The notes below the pieces were generated by a model. It did not search any database. It was given only the letters and a program-made list of their open reading frames with translations, and had not been told where the DNA came from. 64,000 bases of DNA. Source: Xestospongia bergquistia (taxonomy: Eukaryota > Porifera > Demospongiae > Haplosclerida > Petrosiidae). The translations under genes and the position numbers were made by a program. Within the stretch, counting starts at the first letter, position 1, and every line of letters begins with the position of its first letter. Positions 22,231 to 34,771 of the stretch are shown piece by piece. Location of the stretch: positions 994,501 through 1,058,500 of the forward strand of contig OZ014412.1 of the NCBI GenBank assembly GCA_963965975.1. Direction: 5' to 3'.

Positions 22231-24193
22231 TTATATTATAATATTTTCATAGTCATCAGTACATGTCCTACTAGGTTGTACTGTTATATATGATGGATTA
22301 CTCTCTAACTCCACTCTTCTACTTCTCATCTCTAATCTGTGTACTATGTATTGATCATAATATGAACTATATAAAGTTATAATAATGAACATAGTTACCT
22401 TCATCATATGCTGGATTATGAGTAATAGTTTGTTCATCAAATATAGAAGAAATCACTTAAAATAATAATAAATGTCTTAATCTCTCACCTCCAACTTCAT
22501 GTAGTTGATGTTTCTTCTTCAAATATACAATACTACTGACTACTAGACATATCACTATTATGACAATTACTACTACCACACTAACTGTACTAGTGGTAAT
22601 GAGGAGAATAGTCTTGTCAGTGGCTGTATATGTAGTTTCAGTAAGAGATGGTAATAGTAAGATATATTCCAGTACTTGAGAATACACAACAGATGGGTTA
22701 GTTATAATAGTACCATCTACTATATCATGAGCTGTCACAGTATAATTACCACTAACTGGTAGAGTTATATACTGGTATACTGTACTCTCCTCTATACTGG
22801 ATTTACTCATATTAATAGACTTTATTGTTCCTTTAGAAGACTCTCTAAATATCACATGACATCCATCAGCAGTAGATCTCTCAGCAAACCTACACTCTAC
22901 AACAACTGATCCATTATCAGAGTAGTACTGTAGAGTGAGTCCTTGAACATGATAGGTTGCTATGAGAAGAAAAGTCTATGCATTAAAATTAATTATAATC
23001 CTTTAATTAACTTACAGAATATGTTATGATCCTGATTTTTAATTTTGTAAAGACTATTTGTAATGTATACAGTAAAATTGAAAATCATAAGAGGATTTAG
23101 ATCAGTTATAGTATAGTAAGTGACCAACTCTTGATTAGTATCAGTAACATTGATAGTAGGAAAATGATAAACCATTTTCTCAATAATTTTTACAAACAGT
23201 ACACAATTACAAAGTTTAGGATGACCTTTGATCTATACAGTAACACACACAACATAATATCAAAAGTTTATTCACTTACCATTATATATAATACCTCATT
23301 AAAATTGTTGACCCTTTCATCAAATATTACAGTATGATTCAATATACCAATATTGTAATCTACATGAAAATTAAAATAATGACCTTTTGTAATTGTACTG
23401 ACCTCCAGTATATTCCTCATGTATAGTAACATTGCTAGAACTGTATTCTCCACTATGAGCTATAATAGTAGCAGTGTAAATATCACAGACTGTGAGGTTA
23501 TATAACTCATAAGATGTATCATTAGTGATATTATTATATAGTAACTGGTCATGTTGGTTCTCTATATAAATGTAATATGATATTGGATAGTTCTGAAATG
23601 GATGAGACCAGGTCAACCAGCCTGGTAAAGTGCTAAGACTAAAAGTAAGATAAACATTTTCTACTGGTTTGATACCTGTGATTAAACAAAGAGATGACAT
23701 TGATTATAATACATAAAATAACCTTCAATAGCTAAGGTAGCTCCTTTTGATACAGCGTTAATGTTTTGTTCAATCACAGCACATCCAATATTTACCCCAT
23801 CATTAATAGGTAGTGCTCTTATAGTTAGTACTGATGACCACACATCAACTGATATATTGTTAGTAGTTACTGATATTTCTCTATCTTGATTACTGGAATC
23901 AGTGAGTGGATTATTCTTTACTGTCCAAAACAAATCACTACCTGTACCCTCACAGGTAAAGTTAACCAGTGTGTAAAGTGAAGTGTTGATTGATAAAGGA
24001 GCTACTGTGATTATTTCTGTAATATAATGTGAATGAAAAATGAACATAAAATTAAATTCTGAGTTTTGTTAGACATCAGAGCATACAATATTATTATTTA
24101 ATCATTACCAACAGCATCTGTATCTCTAAAAGTGAGAACAAGACTTCCTATTACAACTGTAGCGAGCAGTAGTTGCCAGTTCTTGTCCATCAT
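22231..24193 (-). CDS. R4: Ig/FN3 receptor with ITAM-like (type A) tail
   Basis: Exons: 24109-24193 (signal), 23723-24016 (Ig), 23403-23675 (FN3-1), 23280-23359 and 23016-23232 (FN3-2), 22489-22959 (X fused to transmembrane), 22399-22455 and 22231-22343 (tail). Sum 530 codons including the stop, phases in register. In R5 and R7 the X and transmembrane domains are separate exons with a stalk exon between; here one open exon joins them in frame, so a deletion removed both introns and the stalk. The usual acceptor before the NPAY exon is changed from AG to AT, but an in-phase AG a little upstream (end of TTATTTTAAG) can serve and adds a few residues. The tail has HNPAYDEG, SNPSYITV and DDYENIII: two YxxV/I motifs nine residues apart. 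Ectodomain nearly identical to R2. Confidence 0.82.
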
Positions 24194-24440
24194 TTTCTAG
24201 ATGTTAGAAACGCCCACTCGTTATTATTATAGATAAATTCCGAGCACCTAGGCACGTGATCAGTTATGTTCACAGTAAAAACGTTTGCTCTAAACCCGAA
24301 GAAAAGCAAAGAATACATATTTTAAAAAGTAAAAGATGTTTATAAGACGTCTGAACAGTGTGAGGGTGAATAATACCAAAGACTAAGTTAGTAGCTAGGT
24401 ATATAGAAATTATTATTATATCCTGAACAGCTAAGAAACA
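23012..24440. repeat. Segmental duplicate, copy 2 (matches 12000-13440)
   Basis: Carries the signal, Ig and FN3 exons of R4 plus about 250 bp upstream. The near-identity to copy 1 includes introns, which points to recent duplication or gene conversion rather than selection on protein alone. Downstream of the X exon the two genes diverge completely. Confidence 0.85.
24194..24262 (-). promoter_or_regulatory. Putative promoter of R4 with CACGTG box
   Basis: CACGTG at 24253-24258 lies about 60 bp upstream of the start codon, in DNA shared with the R2 promoter. The region just around the box is retained although neighbouring bases differ by indels. Function is inferred. Confidence 0.4.
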
Positions 24441-26560
24441 AAACATCTCTTATACATAGTTTATCATCCTTTACTAACAATAATAGTAACATAAGAGAAA
24501 CATCTTATGAGCAACTTTATATATGACAAACATTCTATGAACAACTTTACTGTTTACATAAGAGGATATGACACACGACTACTTATATAAAGTGTACTAT
24601 TATATAATCAACAGTGGTAAGTGCTCAATTACCTTGACATCAATATATGGGATGAGATTGTGGGTGGAGTCAGTTACATTGAGATAATATTGAGATATCA
24701 TCAATACTAGGCTCAGTTAATAATACATTATCTGTCCATTTACCTTAAGCATTTTGAACTTGGTCCATTCCTTTAAGTAGAGAAAGACATTTAGTCCTTA
24801 AAGTCTGATTTGTCATCTCATTCTCTTCAACTATTATAGAATCTAATATGGTGGCTTTGTGAGAAGTATTATCAAGTGGATTAAAATCTTGACATGTTTT
24901 ACATTGATCCTAAATTGATGTAACAATATAGTTTCATAATTACATGAGCTATAGTACTTGTTTATCATCTAATGACTGCTTAGATTTAGTTGTCTTTGTT
25001 AATTATACTTTGGCTGTACTCTTTTAGCCAAACATAAACCAGAGAATGTCAATACAGCAACTATAATAAATATAAATATCTTACAGCATGTACAATAAAC
25101 ATACATTTTCTACATAAACAATAGTAACATATGATTTGTAAGTTTAAATGAAAATGACATCTCATTAAGGTTCTTATCATCAGATGCTTTATTGTTATTA
25201 TCAGTTTTTATAGTGACATCAGTTAACAATGGTTGGTCATTGTTCTTGCTAATGTAGTTCAAATATCAAAAGTTCTAATGATAATATCATTATCATACTT
25301 ATATGACCCACCAGTTTGCAAAATTGTCCTCTTGTCTCTCTCTATCTATTAATAGAGTGTTGTTAGCATTAATAGGTCAATATTATCTAAGTAACAAATA
25401 TAATGTAGTAATTGTATTATCATCTACTATTAAAGAACCATCTTAACAATAATATGATATGTTGTAATACTTTTTTGTAGAATATTATCAGGATAAAATG
25501 ATAAAGGAGACCAGGTTAAGAAAAAGCTTTTAGTAAATCCAGATTGTGGTAAACAAATAAAATGTTTGAAACATTTTAATTATTATTATAGTACAATTTA
25601 CTTTTTGTCCATTGATTATTAACAACTACTGACACTGACAATGATCTAAAGTAGAAACTGACATAAGTAAGTTTTATTCATTATTATAATAAGAAAATTT
25701 AATATTAACAATGAGATAATGTACTGGGTAAAGGGGTCAATGCATGCTAAACCTTCATTTTTGATTAGGGCATTTATGATTACTCTTTAGGACATACAGT
25801 TTAGCACAAATCTAAAGTAGCATGTTAACAACAAAGTATATTCATATTTACTTTGACTTATTCAATAACTTTAATAATATAGGTTTTCTTACTCTTTTCG
25901 CAGGGAGAGTTTTGTGACAATGTAATGATAAGTCATTTTGTGAACAATGTGCCTCATGACTCTCTCTCCTTTCTAATGACACAAGACTGGTATTAGGATT
26001 GAGTATGAGACTGGTAATAGGATTGGGAATGAGACTTGTATTAGATCTAACACAAAACATAATAGAAATATAATTACATATACTAAGTATATATAACTAG
26101 TTAATATATTAGTACTTACTCAGGAGATGGTAGGTTGTTACTTTAAGGAGTAGAGGTAACCTCATTGTTCTCTTGTCTTGTTACCATAGTGATAGATGAT
26201 GGAAATGGTGTAGATGGTATTATATCATTGTTTATACTAGATGGAGATATTTCATGTTGTAACTGATCTTGTAGTTGACTATCACCTCTATAATACATAT
26301 ATTAACATGTAATGATCAGTTATAACTTACTCATTAGTAGGTCTATTTTGAAATGAATCAGTTCTCTTTAAAGTACCTAAATATATGATGTCATATATCT
26401 GATGATGTCATTTTCACATGACCTACCACTGAGTTCCCAGTTCTTTCTCCTCTTCTTTTTAATACTATAATACACTACCAATATAACTAGTACTATTACT
26501 AACAATATAATCACTATACTAACTGCTATAGCTAAGGAAAAGAGAGAGAGAGATTATATA
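24441..26560 (-). pseudogene. P3: second-family receptor relic
   Basis: An exon at about 24752-24914 reads DQCKTCQDFNPLDN ... TLRTKCLSLL, matching the P1 exon. A tail exon (25848-26052) is open over about 65 residues with NPITSLILNPNTSLVSLERR and a Lys/Arg-rich end. Another tail piece at about 26165-26285 matches QLQDQLQHEISPSS of P2. The exon about 26332-26380 reads TLKRTDSFQNRPTN, and the transmembrane exon lies at about 26428-26535. The membrane-proximal domain exon is missing and replaced by plus-sense sequence (26580-26705). The spacer 24920-25840 shows nothing certain. No complete gene. Confidence 0.55.
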
Positions 26561-26739
26561 AATCTATTTTTTACATCTCCTGATACTGGACTTAAATACA
26601 GTTACTGGTTGTATTACAAGTCTAGAGACTAGAATATACAATATTGACATTAACAATAATAGACATAAACACTGGCATACCTGTAATGATATCATCAGTA
26701 CAAAGAGTATACTAATAATCAATTGTTTAATTTCCATGT

Positions 26740-27373
26740 ATTATATTATGTAATATGTAATGAGATGCTTATCAGTATTGTTTTCTCTATTGTTACTATG
26801 GTTACAATAACAATAGTCACAATGAGATAACAGTGATAGTACATAATGAACACAACTGATAATTAAACACACACAATATATATATATCTAGTTCTATGAG
26901 ATTGTTTATTTGTTTGAGAGGTAAACAATATTTACTAACTATATATTATATTATTATTATTATCACTAGTACTTCATATGATAATTGTAATAAGTATATC
27001 ATCAATTAAACTAATAAATTACATGTTTTCAATTATATATATTTAATTAACTACATATCAATTACAATTATACATATAATTAATTAATTACATGCATGAC
27101 ATAATATCATAAAATCACTTATGATAACTCAATGAGATCATCTATCATAGTAAATAATATTATTATCCAGTAACCAATATACTATATCATATATAATACT
27201 CTATAATGATATTACCTGTTGTTAACTTGAAAAACAGTTACTATGACAACAACATCAATACCACTGGTCATGCATCTCAGTAGTCAATAAATAAAAGTGA
27301 TTGAGGATAAACTTAGAGCTTAACTGATTACTAATTAAACAATAACATTATAATTATTAATAATGTGATATAA
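26740..27373. other. Spacer between P3 and R5
   Basis: Copy of the repeated inter-gene DNA seen at 17420-17880 and 21300-22230. The part around 27080-27130 is the sequence to which the truncated R3 tail is joined at about 17880, which fixes the extent of the R3 deletion. No exon seen. Confidence 0.5.
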
Positions 27374-29486
27374 TTATATTATAATATTTTCATAGTCATC
27401 AGTACATGTCATACTAGGTTGTACTGTTATATATGATGGATTACTCTCTAACTCCACTCTTCTACTTCTCATCTCTAATCTGTGTACTATGTAATGATCA
27501 TAATATGAACTATATAAAGTTATAATATGAACATAGTTACCTTCATCATATGCAGGATTATGAGTAATAGTTTGTTGATCAACTATAGAAGATAACACTT
27601 AAAATAATAAATAATGTCTTAATCTCTAACCTCCAACTTCATGTAGTTGATGTTTCTTCTTTAAATATACAATACTACTGACTACTAGACATATCACTAT
27701 TATGATAATAACTACTACCACACTAACTGTACTAGTGGTAATGAGGAGAATAGTCTTGTCAGTGACTGTATATATAACTTGAAAATTACATAAAATATTA
27801 AATACATACATACATGACACTCTTGAATTTAAAGAATATTCAGAATGTTTTACAGATGTAATTATGCTTTCATCTTCACTACCTATTTTCTTAACCAATA
27901 CATAATAGTCATTATATACAACTTACTGGTCATAATAATAATAGTCTCAGTAGGAGATGGTAGTAGTAAGATATACTCCAGTATTTGAGGATATACAACA
28001 GATGGGTTAGTTATAATAGTACCATCTACTATATCATGAGCTGTCACAGTATAGTTACCACTAACTGGTAGACTTATATACTGGTATACTGTACTCTCCT
28101 TTATACTGGATTTACTCATATTAATAGACTTCAAAGTTCCTTTAGAAGACTCTCTAAATATCACTTGACATCCATCAGCAGTGGATCTCTCAGCAAACCT
28201 ACACTCTACAACAACTGATCCATTATCAGAGTAGTACTGTAGAGTGAGTCCTTGAACATGATAGGTTGCTATGAAGGGAAAATATTATTGATCACTTTAC
28301 ACAAGTCATTTTGTGAACTTACTGAACATTGCCTGAGCTGAATTTATAGTTTTCTTGAAACTGTTTGTAATGAATATAGTAAAGTTGTACTTCATTGAAG
28401 AGTTTAGGTCAGTTATAGTATAGTTGATCACTTGATCAATTTCAGTAATATTGACGATTAGAAAATACTTATTGACTGTCTCATTATTATCTTTAATATT
28501 CTCAAATATAATAACACTATTACAAAGTCTAGGATAGCTTTTGATCTGAAAATTAATACACAATTGAAAGTTAAACTCATCTTTTACTTGCCATAATTTT
28601 AAATGTTACATTGAAATTGTCCTCATTTTTATCAAACATTAGATTGCGATTCTTTATGCTTATATTATAATCTATATAAATGATGTAAAAAGACAATAAA
28701 ATACTGCCACTAACCTCCATTATATTGATCTTGAATGGTAACATTACTAGAACTATAGTTTCCACTATGAACTATAACAGTAGCAGTGTAAATATCACAG
28801 ATTGTGAGGTTATATAACTCATAAGATGTATCATTAGTGATATCATTATATAGTAACTGGCCATGTTGGTTCTCTATATAAATGTGATATGATAGTGGAT
28901 AGTCCTCAAATGGATGAGACCAGGTCAGCCAACCAGAAATCTTGATAATATTGAAAGTAAATTGTAGGTTTTCTACTAGTACAATACCTTTAATTGAATA
29001 TAAGTAGTAAAGTATATTCTAGAAACTAACCCTGGATTGTCAAAATGGCTCCTAGTGATGCAAGATTATAGTTTTGATCTATTACAGCACATCCAATACT
29101 TATTCCATCATTAATAGGTAATGCTCTTATAGTTAGTACTGATGACCACACATCAACTGATATATTAGTAGTAGTTACTGATATCTCTCTCTCTTGATTA
29201 CTGAGATCAGTGACTGAATTACCCCCTACTGTCCATGTTAAGACATTTCCTGTACCCTCACAGGTAAAGTTCACTATTGTGTAAAGTGAAGCAGATACTG
29301 GTAAGGGAGCTACTGTGATATTAGCTGTAAGAAATTTATATTATAATTACATTTATATATTATCCTGTCACACTATTCGATCAACTACTATCACTTACCA
29401 TTAACATCTGCATCTTTTAAAATCAGTAGAAGGCTTCCTAATACAACAGCAATCAACTTTACTGTCTCTTGGTCCATAAGAAGCAT
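27374..29486 (-). CDS. R5: complete Ig/FN3 receptor with ITAM-like tail
   Basis: Exons: 29399-29486 (signal, MLLMDQETVKLIAVVLG; a second in-frame Met starts at 29477), 29031-29324 (Ig), 28715-28987 (FN3-1), 28592-28671 and 28323-28545 (FN3-2), 27927-28268 (X), 27814-27882 (stalk), 27631-27765 (transmembrane), 27541-27582 and 27374-27486 (tail). Total 553 codons including the stop, so 552 residues: signal 1-29, Ig 30-127, FN3 128-319, X 320-433, stalk 434-456, membrane span about 460-490. The FN3-2a exon ends in a GC donor (GCAAGT). The tail reads NPAYDEG, then VHRLEMRSRRVELES, NPSYITV and DDYENIII. The short 54 bp intron before the last exon is supported by the aligned, larger intron of R6. 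All signals intact; I take this as the reference member. Confidence 0.87.
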
Positions 29487-29650
29487 TTTGTGTCCTGAGT
29501 TTTTTATTCAATGAAAAAATTTGTCCTAGTATAAAAATTTGAACGCAAAATTTGATCCTATGACGCCTATTTGAGATGATGATTCCAGATTATCCTCAAA
29601 ATTGTCTGTATAGTTAATAAAAATGATATCATCCTCATTTCAGCTAAACA
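29325..29650 (-). promoter_or_regulatory. R5 first intron and upstream region (shared with R7)
   Basis: The 160 bp upstream of the R5 start (29490-29650) matches that of R7 (40550-40710), with shared motifs AATTTGATCCTATGACGC and TTATTTGAGAT-like sequence. It lacks the CACGTG box seen before R2 and R4, so the array has at least two promoter types. No core promoter element can be assigned with confidence. Confidence 0.35.
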
Positions 29651-29760
29651 TAGTCATTATCAGACCCTATCATAAATGTACATGATATACACAAGACCCT
29701 ATTATCAGTAGATATAGAGGCATTCTGTACTCCATAACTGCCTGCATTATAATGTAATGG

Positions 29761-29800
<40 letters not shown>

Positions 29801-32800
29801 ACGATAACATTTACATTTATTAAATAAAAATCTAATTAAGCTTAAAAATTATTTTGGTTTGGTAGGTAGTTGATGTATCAATAACTATCTGTCATTATTG
29901 TGATATTACATTATTGTACATAAATAGTATAAACTATATGTATCTAATTGTATGTACTATTAACTACCATTAATAAGTGACGGTTAGTGACCAGTAATTT
30001 ACTAACTATTTCAGAGAGATGATAGTCAATATAATTATTATCTATAATACACATATGTTAATGGAATAAAGAAAATACCACTGACATGATATCAGACATG
30101 GATCCAATAAATCACACCTGACAGTGTCTACTCCAAACTATATTAATTTATAGTCATCACTGGCAGAACCAATTTATTTTTCTACACTAATGAACAGTAA
30201 ATAGAGTGAGTCTAATGTAATTATCCACTAGTGTAATCCATTAATGTATAGTAATAATACACATAACCAGACAATAACTATATTGACAATAAAGTCATAG
30301 GCTCATTGTCAGGCTAGCTATGGGCTAGTATAGTTCTATTTCCTATACAATGCAGTTTATTAAAACTGAATTATGTAATCTGTAATGTATACATATATCA
30401 CATGAGGATAACTGAAGTAGTAAACAGACACATTATAATAACACTTTATCTTCATTAAATCAGGTGATTTGTTATCAGAGAGAGTGGTAGCAGGTATGTC
30501 CTTGTTACTTGGCAATAATTACTAACACAACTTATTGTTAGTCTATTCTGTATTATAGAATTAGTACAAGGATATTCTGGATGTGTGATGTGTGTGTGTT
30601 GCATGATGTGGTATAAAAGAAGATGATATAATAGGTGAAAGTGGAGGTTGTACAAGAATGAATATCTTCTTTCTTCAAGTATCAGTTTATGGAAAGAAGC
30701 TAATGTATACAGTTTATCATCCTGTATTAACATTAACAGTACTATAAGACTAACATCTTGTGAGTGACTTACATAAGAGAAAAAGAAAACTATGACATGC
30801 ATTCACTATACAAACTGTACTATCATATAATCAACAGTGGTTTACGATAAGTGATCAACTTCTATGACATCATTATATGTATGAGAATGTGGGTAGAGTC
30901 AGTAATATCATCACTAGTAGTTACTGTTAGTAATGCATTATTTACACCATGATATTCCATGCATATAAAATAGTGCTATATAATTCATAATAAATATAAA
31001 TTTGGATGTGATGATGTCACTTGTTCAGTTAGCTCGTGTTATATCACATGACTCATACTGTATTAGTTATGAAGTTGTACTAGTAATGTTATAGTACCTT
31101 GGATATAATATTGGACATTCAGCAAGCTACACAAGATTGTGGTTCTGTTGTAAATAATATTATTTATAATTATAGTAAATAGTCTCTTATTAACATCATT
31201 ACCAATGGTTTGTGCAATGTCTGTATATAACCTGTCTTCTACAGCTGTTACTAAGTGCATTGTCCTGGTTCCTCCTACTTTGAATTCTATTCCTCCTTAT
31301 GTCAACTTAATTATTAAATTTTAGTTAGTCTCACTGATAATTAGCTACAAACAAAAATGATTTATTTATTATTGAACAAGAACAATAAAGTAAACATAAA
31401 CAGTAGTTGTACATATGAACATCAAAAGCAAAATAATGATTTCCTAGCCTTGTTGACACTAAGTCTTACTACTGATCTGTCAGTATCTATCTCAGAGTAT
31501 GATCTATTCCTTAAAAGTGACTGACACAATAGGACTATTATTTCCACACTAATGTAATAAAATATATCACTGATTAGTAATAATGTGAGAGGTGACACAT
31601 GAAGGTATAAATGACTACATAAATGGTCACACTCTGATAGCTACATATTAAAATTTATTTCATTTGCTGTAATGTTATAATCTGACATTTCATTTACTAA
31701 AAGTCAATTACAGGAGGCCATAAAATAAGGAAAATGATATTAGTTATTTACTGTTACAAACTGTAAATAGAATATGACTGAATCTGATACTTGCTATATA
31801 CAATAGTTATATGTAATTGATTGCCATTAGTTGGTAATATACATTACAGCAGTAAATAAAACATTTAGTTAAATAACATTATCAGTAGGTTTTCTTATCT
31901 TATTATTCACGTGGTTATGTTTAATTATAGATGTTTAATCTTTATCACAAGGATCAGTCTTATTAAATGTCATTTCAAATATGGCAGGTCTGTTTGGTGA
32001 GAAGTATGAATGAATGAGTTCAGCATAGTGTGGTACAAAGGGAGGTAATACAAGATTTAAAGGAGGAGGTTGAGGTATAGATGCTTGTCCTGGCACATCA
32101 ACTTACTATAAACAAATCATAAATATAAGTATCAATAACACAACTACATTAATATATATGACATGGCTATACACTCATGGAGGATAAATGGTCCCAAGAA
32201 TGTATTGGTTACGTTGAATAATAAAGAGGTTAGAGTTCATGGTCAATTCTGACTATATATATCATATGGTAAGGTGATATAATTTTATTGAATGTTCTAA
32301 TACCACAAACAGAATGAGATATACACAATTAATATACATTTTCTATATAAATAGTAGTAATGTATGAGTTATAAGTTTAAATGTAAATGACAGTTCATTG
32401 CCTCATTAGGTCTTTGTTATTGATAATGTGATCACACTATCAAAAGTTCTAATGATAATATCAATAACATACCTCATATTACTAGTTTGTGGATTGTCCT
32501 CTCCTCTCTTTCTACCTACTAATAGAGTGTACAATAAGTCAATATTAATTACATAAACATATTAATAACACTTAAAGTTTAGCAAACTTTAAGTCCTGTA
32601 GAGTCACTTTAAGATATAAAGAAGTATGTTTATAACAAAATCTATTCACATTTATTTTGACCATTTCAATAACTTTGTCATGCCCTTAATACATGAATTT
32701 ATATGTACTCATATGACCATACTTTGTAATGAGTAATACAACTAACTTAAGAAATATCAAATATATTGATTGTAGACTTATACTAAATTAATGGGAAATA

Positions 32801-33230
32801 CTATTGTGGTACTTAATAATAGAAAATTGAAAAAGGAAAGGAAACTTTATGGTAGAAAAACATAGGTCAAAGTCAACAAGAACAGAGTTTAGACAGAAAA
32901 CTAGTTACTAACATGTATGACCCCCTGGGATTAATGAACACTTTGGGGTTTTATTACCACTGTTATGTTACATACATTAATATTAAATTTTTATCATATA
33001 AATTATTATTGTGTTGTCATGGGAACTATAAAACAGAGACATTCATTACATGACAAAGATGAACTTGATGACTCACTAATACTATTATACATTGAACTAG
33101 ATAGATAAGGTGACATATTACACATAGGTGGAGGAGCTATATGATGATAATTAATAACACGTACTGTTTTCTTCACTGTTAATTTCTTAAGTATTAATAT
33201 CAACACTTGACAATGAAAAAGTGCCATATA
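29651..33230 (-). pseudogene. P4: second-family receptor relic with long tail
   Basis: Down the minus strand: a membrane-proximal domain piece at 33006-33110 (YNSISESSSSSLSCNECLCF); a tail exon about 31930-32105 that is open and reads PPFVPHYAELIHS and FEMTFNKTDPCD, though its donor is lost; a tail exon about 31440-31557 with RSYSEIDTDRS but a frame break; a tail piece about 30650-30690; and at 29651-29752 an X-like exon (SYGVQNASISTDN). The blocks 29650-30900 and 31330-33230 match P1 (14920-16250) and P6 (40880-42680) respectively. The remaining stretches show no exon. A composite of decayed duplicates. Confidence 0.5.
29767..29799. repeat. TA microsatellite
   Basis: About 16 TA units next to the X-like exon of P4. 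The P1 copy lacks the array. Confidence 0.9.
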
Positions 33231-33239
33231 TTGATTTGT

Positions 33240-34143
33240 TCCAAGAGTTCAGTTTAGGTAACATTAATGTCCTAAATGAATCTTATCTCAGCTACAACAT
33301 TAACTAAATTGTCTTAACATGCTAAGGAAAACTTCAAGAAATAACCAACTAAGAGTAAAGGAATCAAGTTATAAGATGCTATAGCATCTGTTCATGTTTC
33401 TCATTCCAGCACAATAGCTGCATTTGATTCTACTTGACTTTAAAATATACTAGGAACATCTCTTCACAACTCAGTTATCTTAGCAGTCATGTTTCCAGAT
33501 TCTATAATGGCAAGCACTAATAAAAGAAAGGCAACACTATTTAGTTCCTATTTTCATTCAATGTTTACAAGAGTATTTCTTTTACAAGATTTTAAACACA
33601 GCGATATATCAATTTCAGACCAATAGATAACACCAATATTCAAAGTTGGAGACAAACTATTCATCAAACCATTTTACTTTTGTGCTTTTCTTTCTTTGTA
33701 CTTGAATGTCTAATATACAAACAAATTTCTGATGACATTTTTTAGTCAATATCAACAACTCAACTTGGATTCAGGAAAAATAATTCACCATTTCAGCAAC
33801 TCCTTCTTTTCCTCAAAAATATCTTTGACTGAAAAAATAGTTCATATGCCACATATCTTGTTTTCAAGAAAGCATTTTGACAGTATTTCATGTCAGGAAT
33901 TTCTTATATATTTTTTAGATGATTATGGCTCAGACTACAAAACTCACCTCATAAAACTCAATCTTCAACTGTCAATGATGTATTTTAATGACATAGTCAT
34001 CGAGTGATAATTTTAAACTTTATTCTTGTGTCAGATATCTACATCTAATATATAGTCTTCTTTCAGGAAGTTAAATCATACCTTCTCTAGCTCTAATCAC
34101 TCAAAACATTTTATTTCAACTACCACCAATTGACATACCACAA

Positions 34144-34189
<46 letters not shown>

Positions 34190-34771
34190 TACAATCAAAC
34201 AAAAGTTGACAAACTTTATTTATCCATTTTGTTTTTAATGTTGACCCAATAATTCCTGTACTTATTACTCTCTTTGTCCTTGTTGTAAAAGCCCTGTCAC
34301 CTCCAATCCTTGTTTTTATCTCTTCAGAATGTTAGCAGCAACTAACATTTCTTCAGATCTGTCCAACTCCTTATTGTTACTTTATGTCTCATTTTACCTC
34401 GCTTGATGTTAGCAAAAATTTTAACCCATCATGTTGTTCACAAACATGGAAATGAACTAGACTATATTATACATGTATTATAGTCTTGTTTACTTTTTAG
34501 TTCTAAATTGAAGTGACAAGTGAATCCACTAATTAATATACTCAATACCAACTAAATATTAAATTTTGTTCACAATCTGAACACTAAAAACATTCAAGAA
34601 ATTGTAGCAACAAGTCTTTGTGATGAGCAAAGTCACAATCAAGAACATAACATGACCACATATTTTATGGAAAGTTTGTCAAATATTCGTAAAAAAGTCA
34701 TTAAAATTTAATACATACAAGTACAATTAAGTTATTAGTCTCGAATTATAATTACATATATAATAATATAG
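33240..34771. other. Unidentified spacer with TA microsatellite
   Basis: No receptor exon is recognisable. A plus-strand open stretch at 33732-34007 has no domain I know and no splice context. A TA array of about 20 units lies at 34148-34187. The motif around 33240-33300 (CCAAGAGTT, GGTAACATTAATGTCC) resembles the left flank of the LTR element near 56240, so this DNA has a second copy there. The last 150 bp match 61395-61504 downstream of R10. Confidence 0.45.

Noticed and set aside
27374-27598. Continuous reading of the R5 tail without the last intron
   Set aside because: The frame happens to stay open, but the aligned intron in R6 and R10 and the shared VHxxEM start of the last exon support splicing. 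Read-through remains possible.
33732-34007. Plus-strand 91-codon frame as a gene
   Set aside because: No recognisable domain and low-complexity AT-driven composition.
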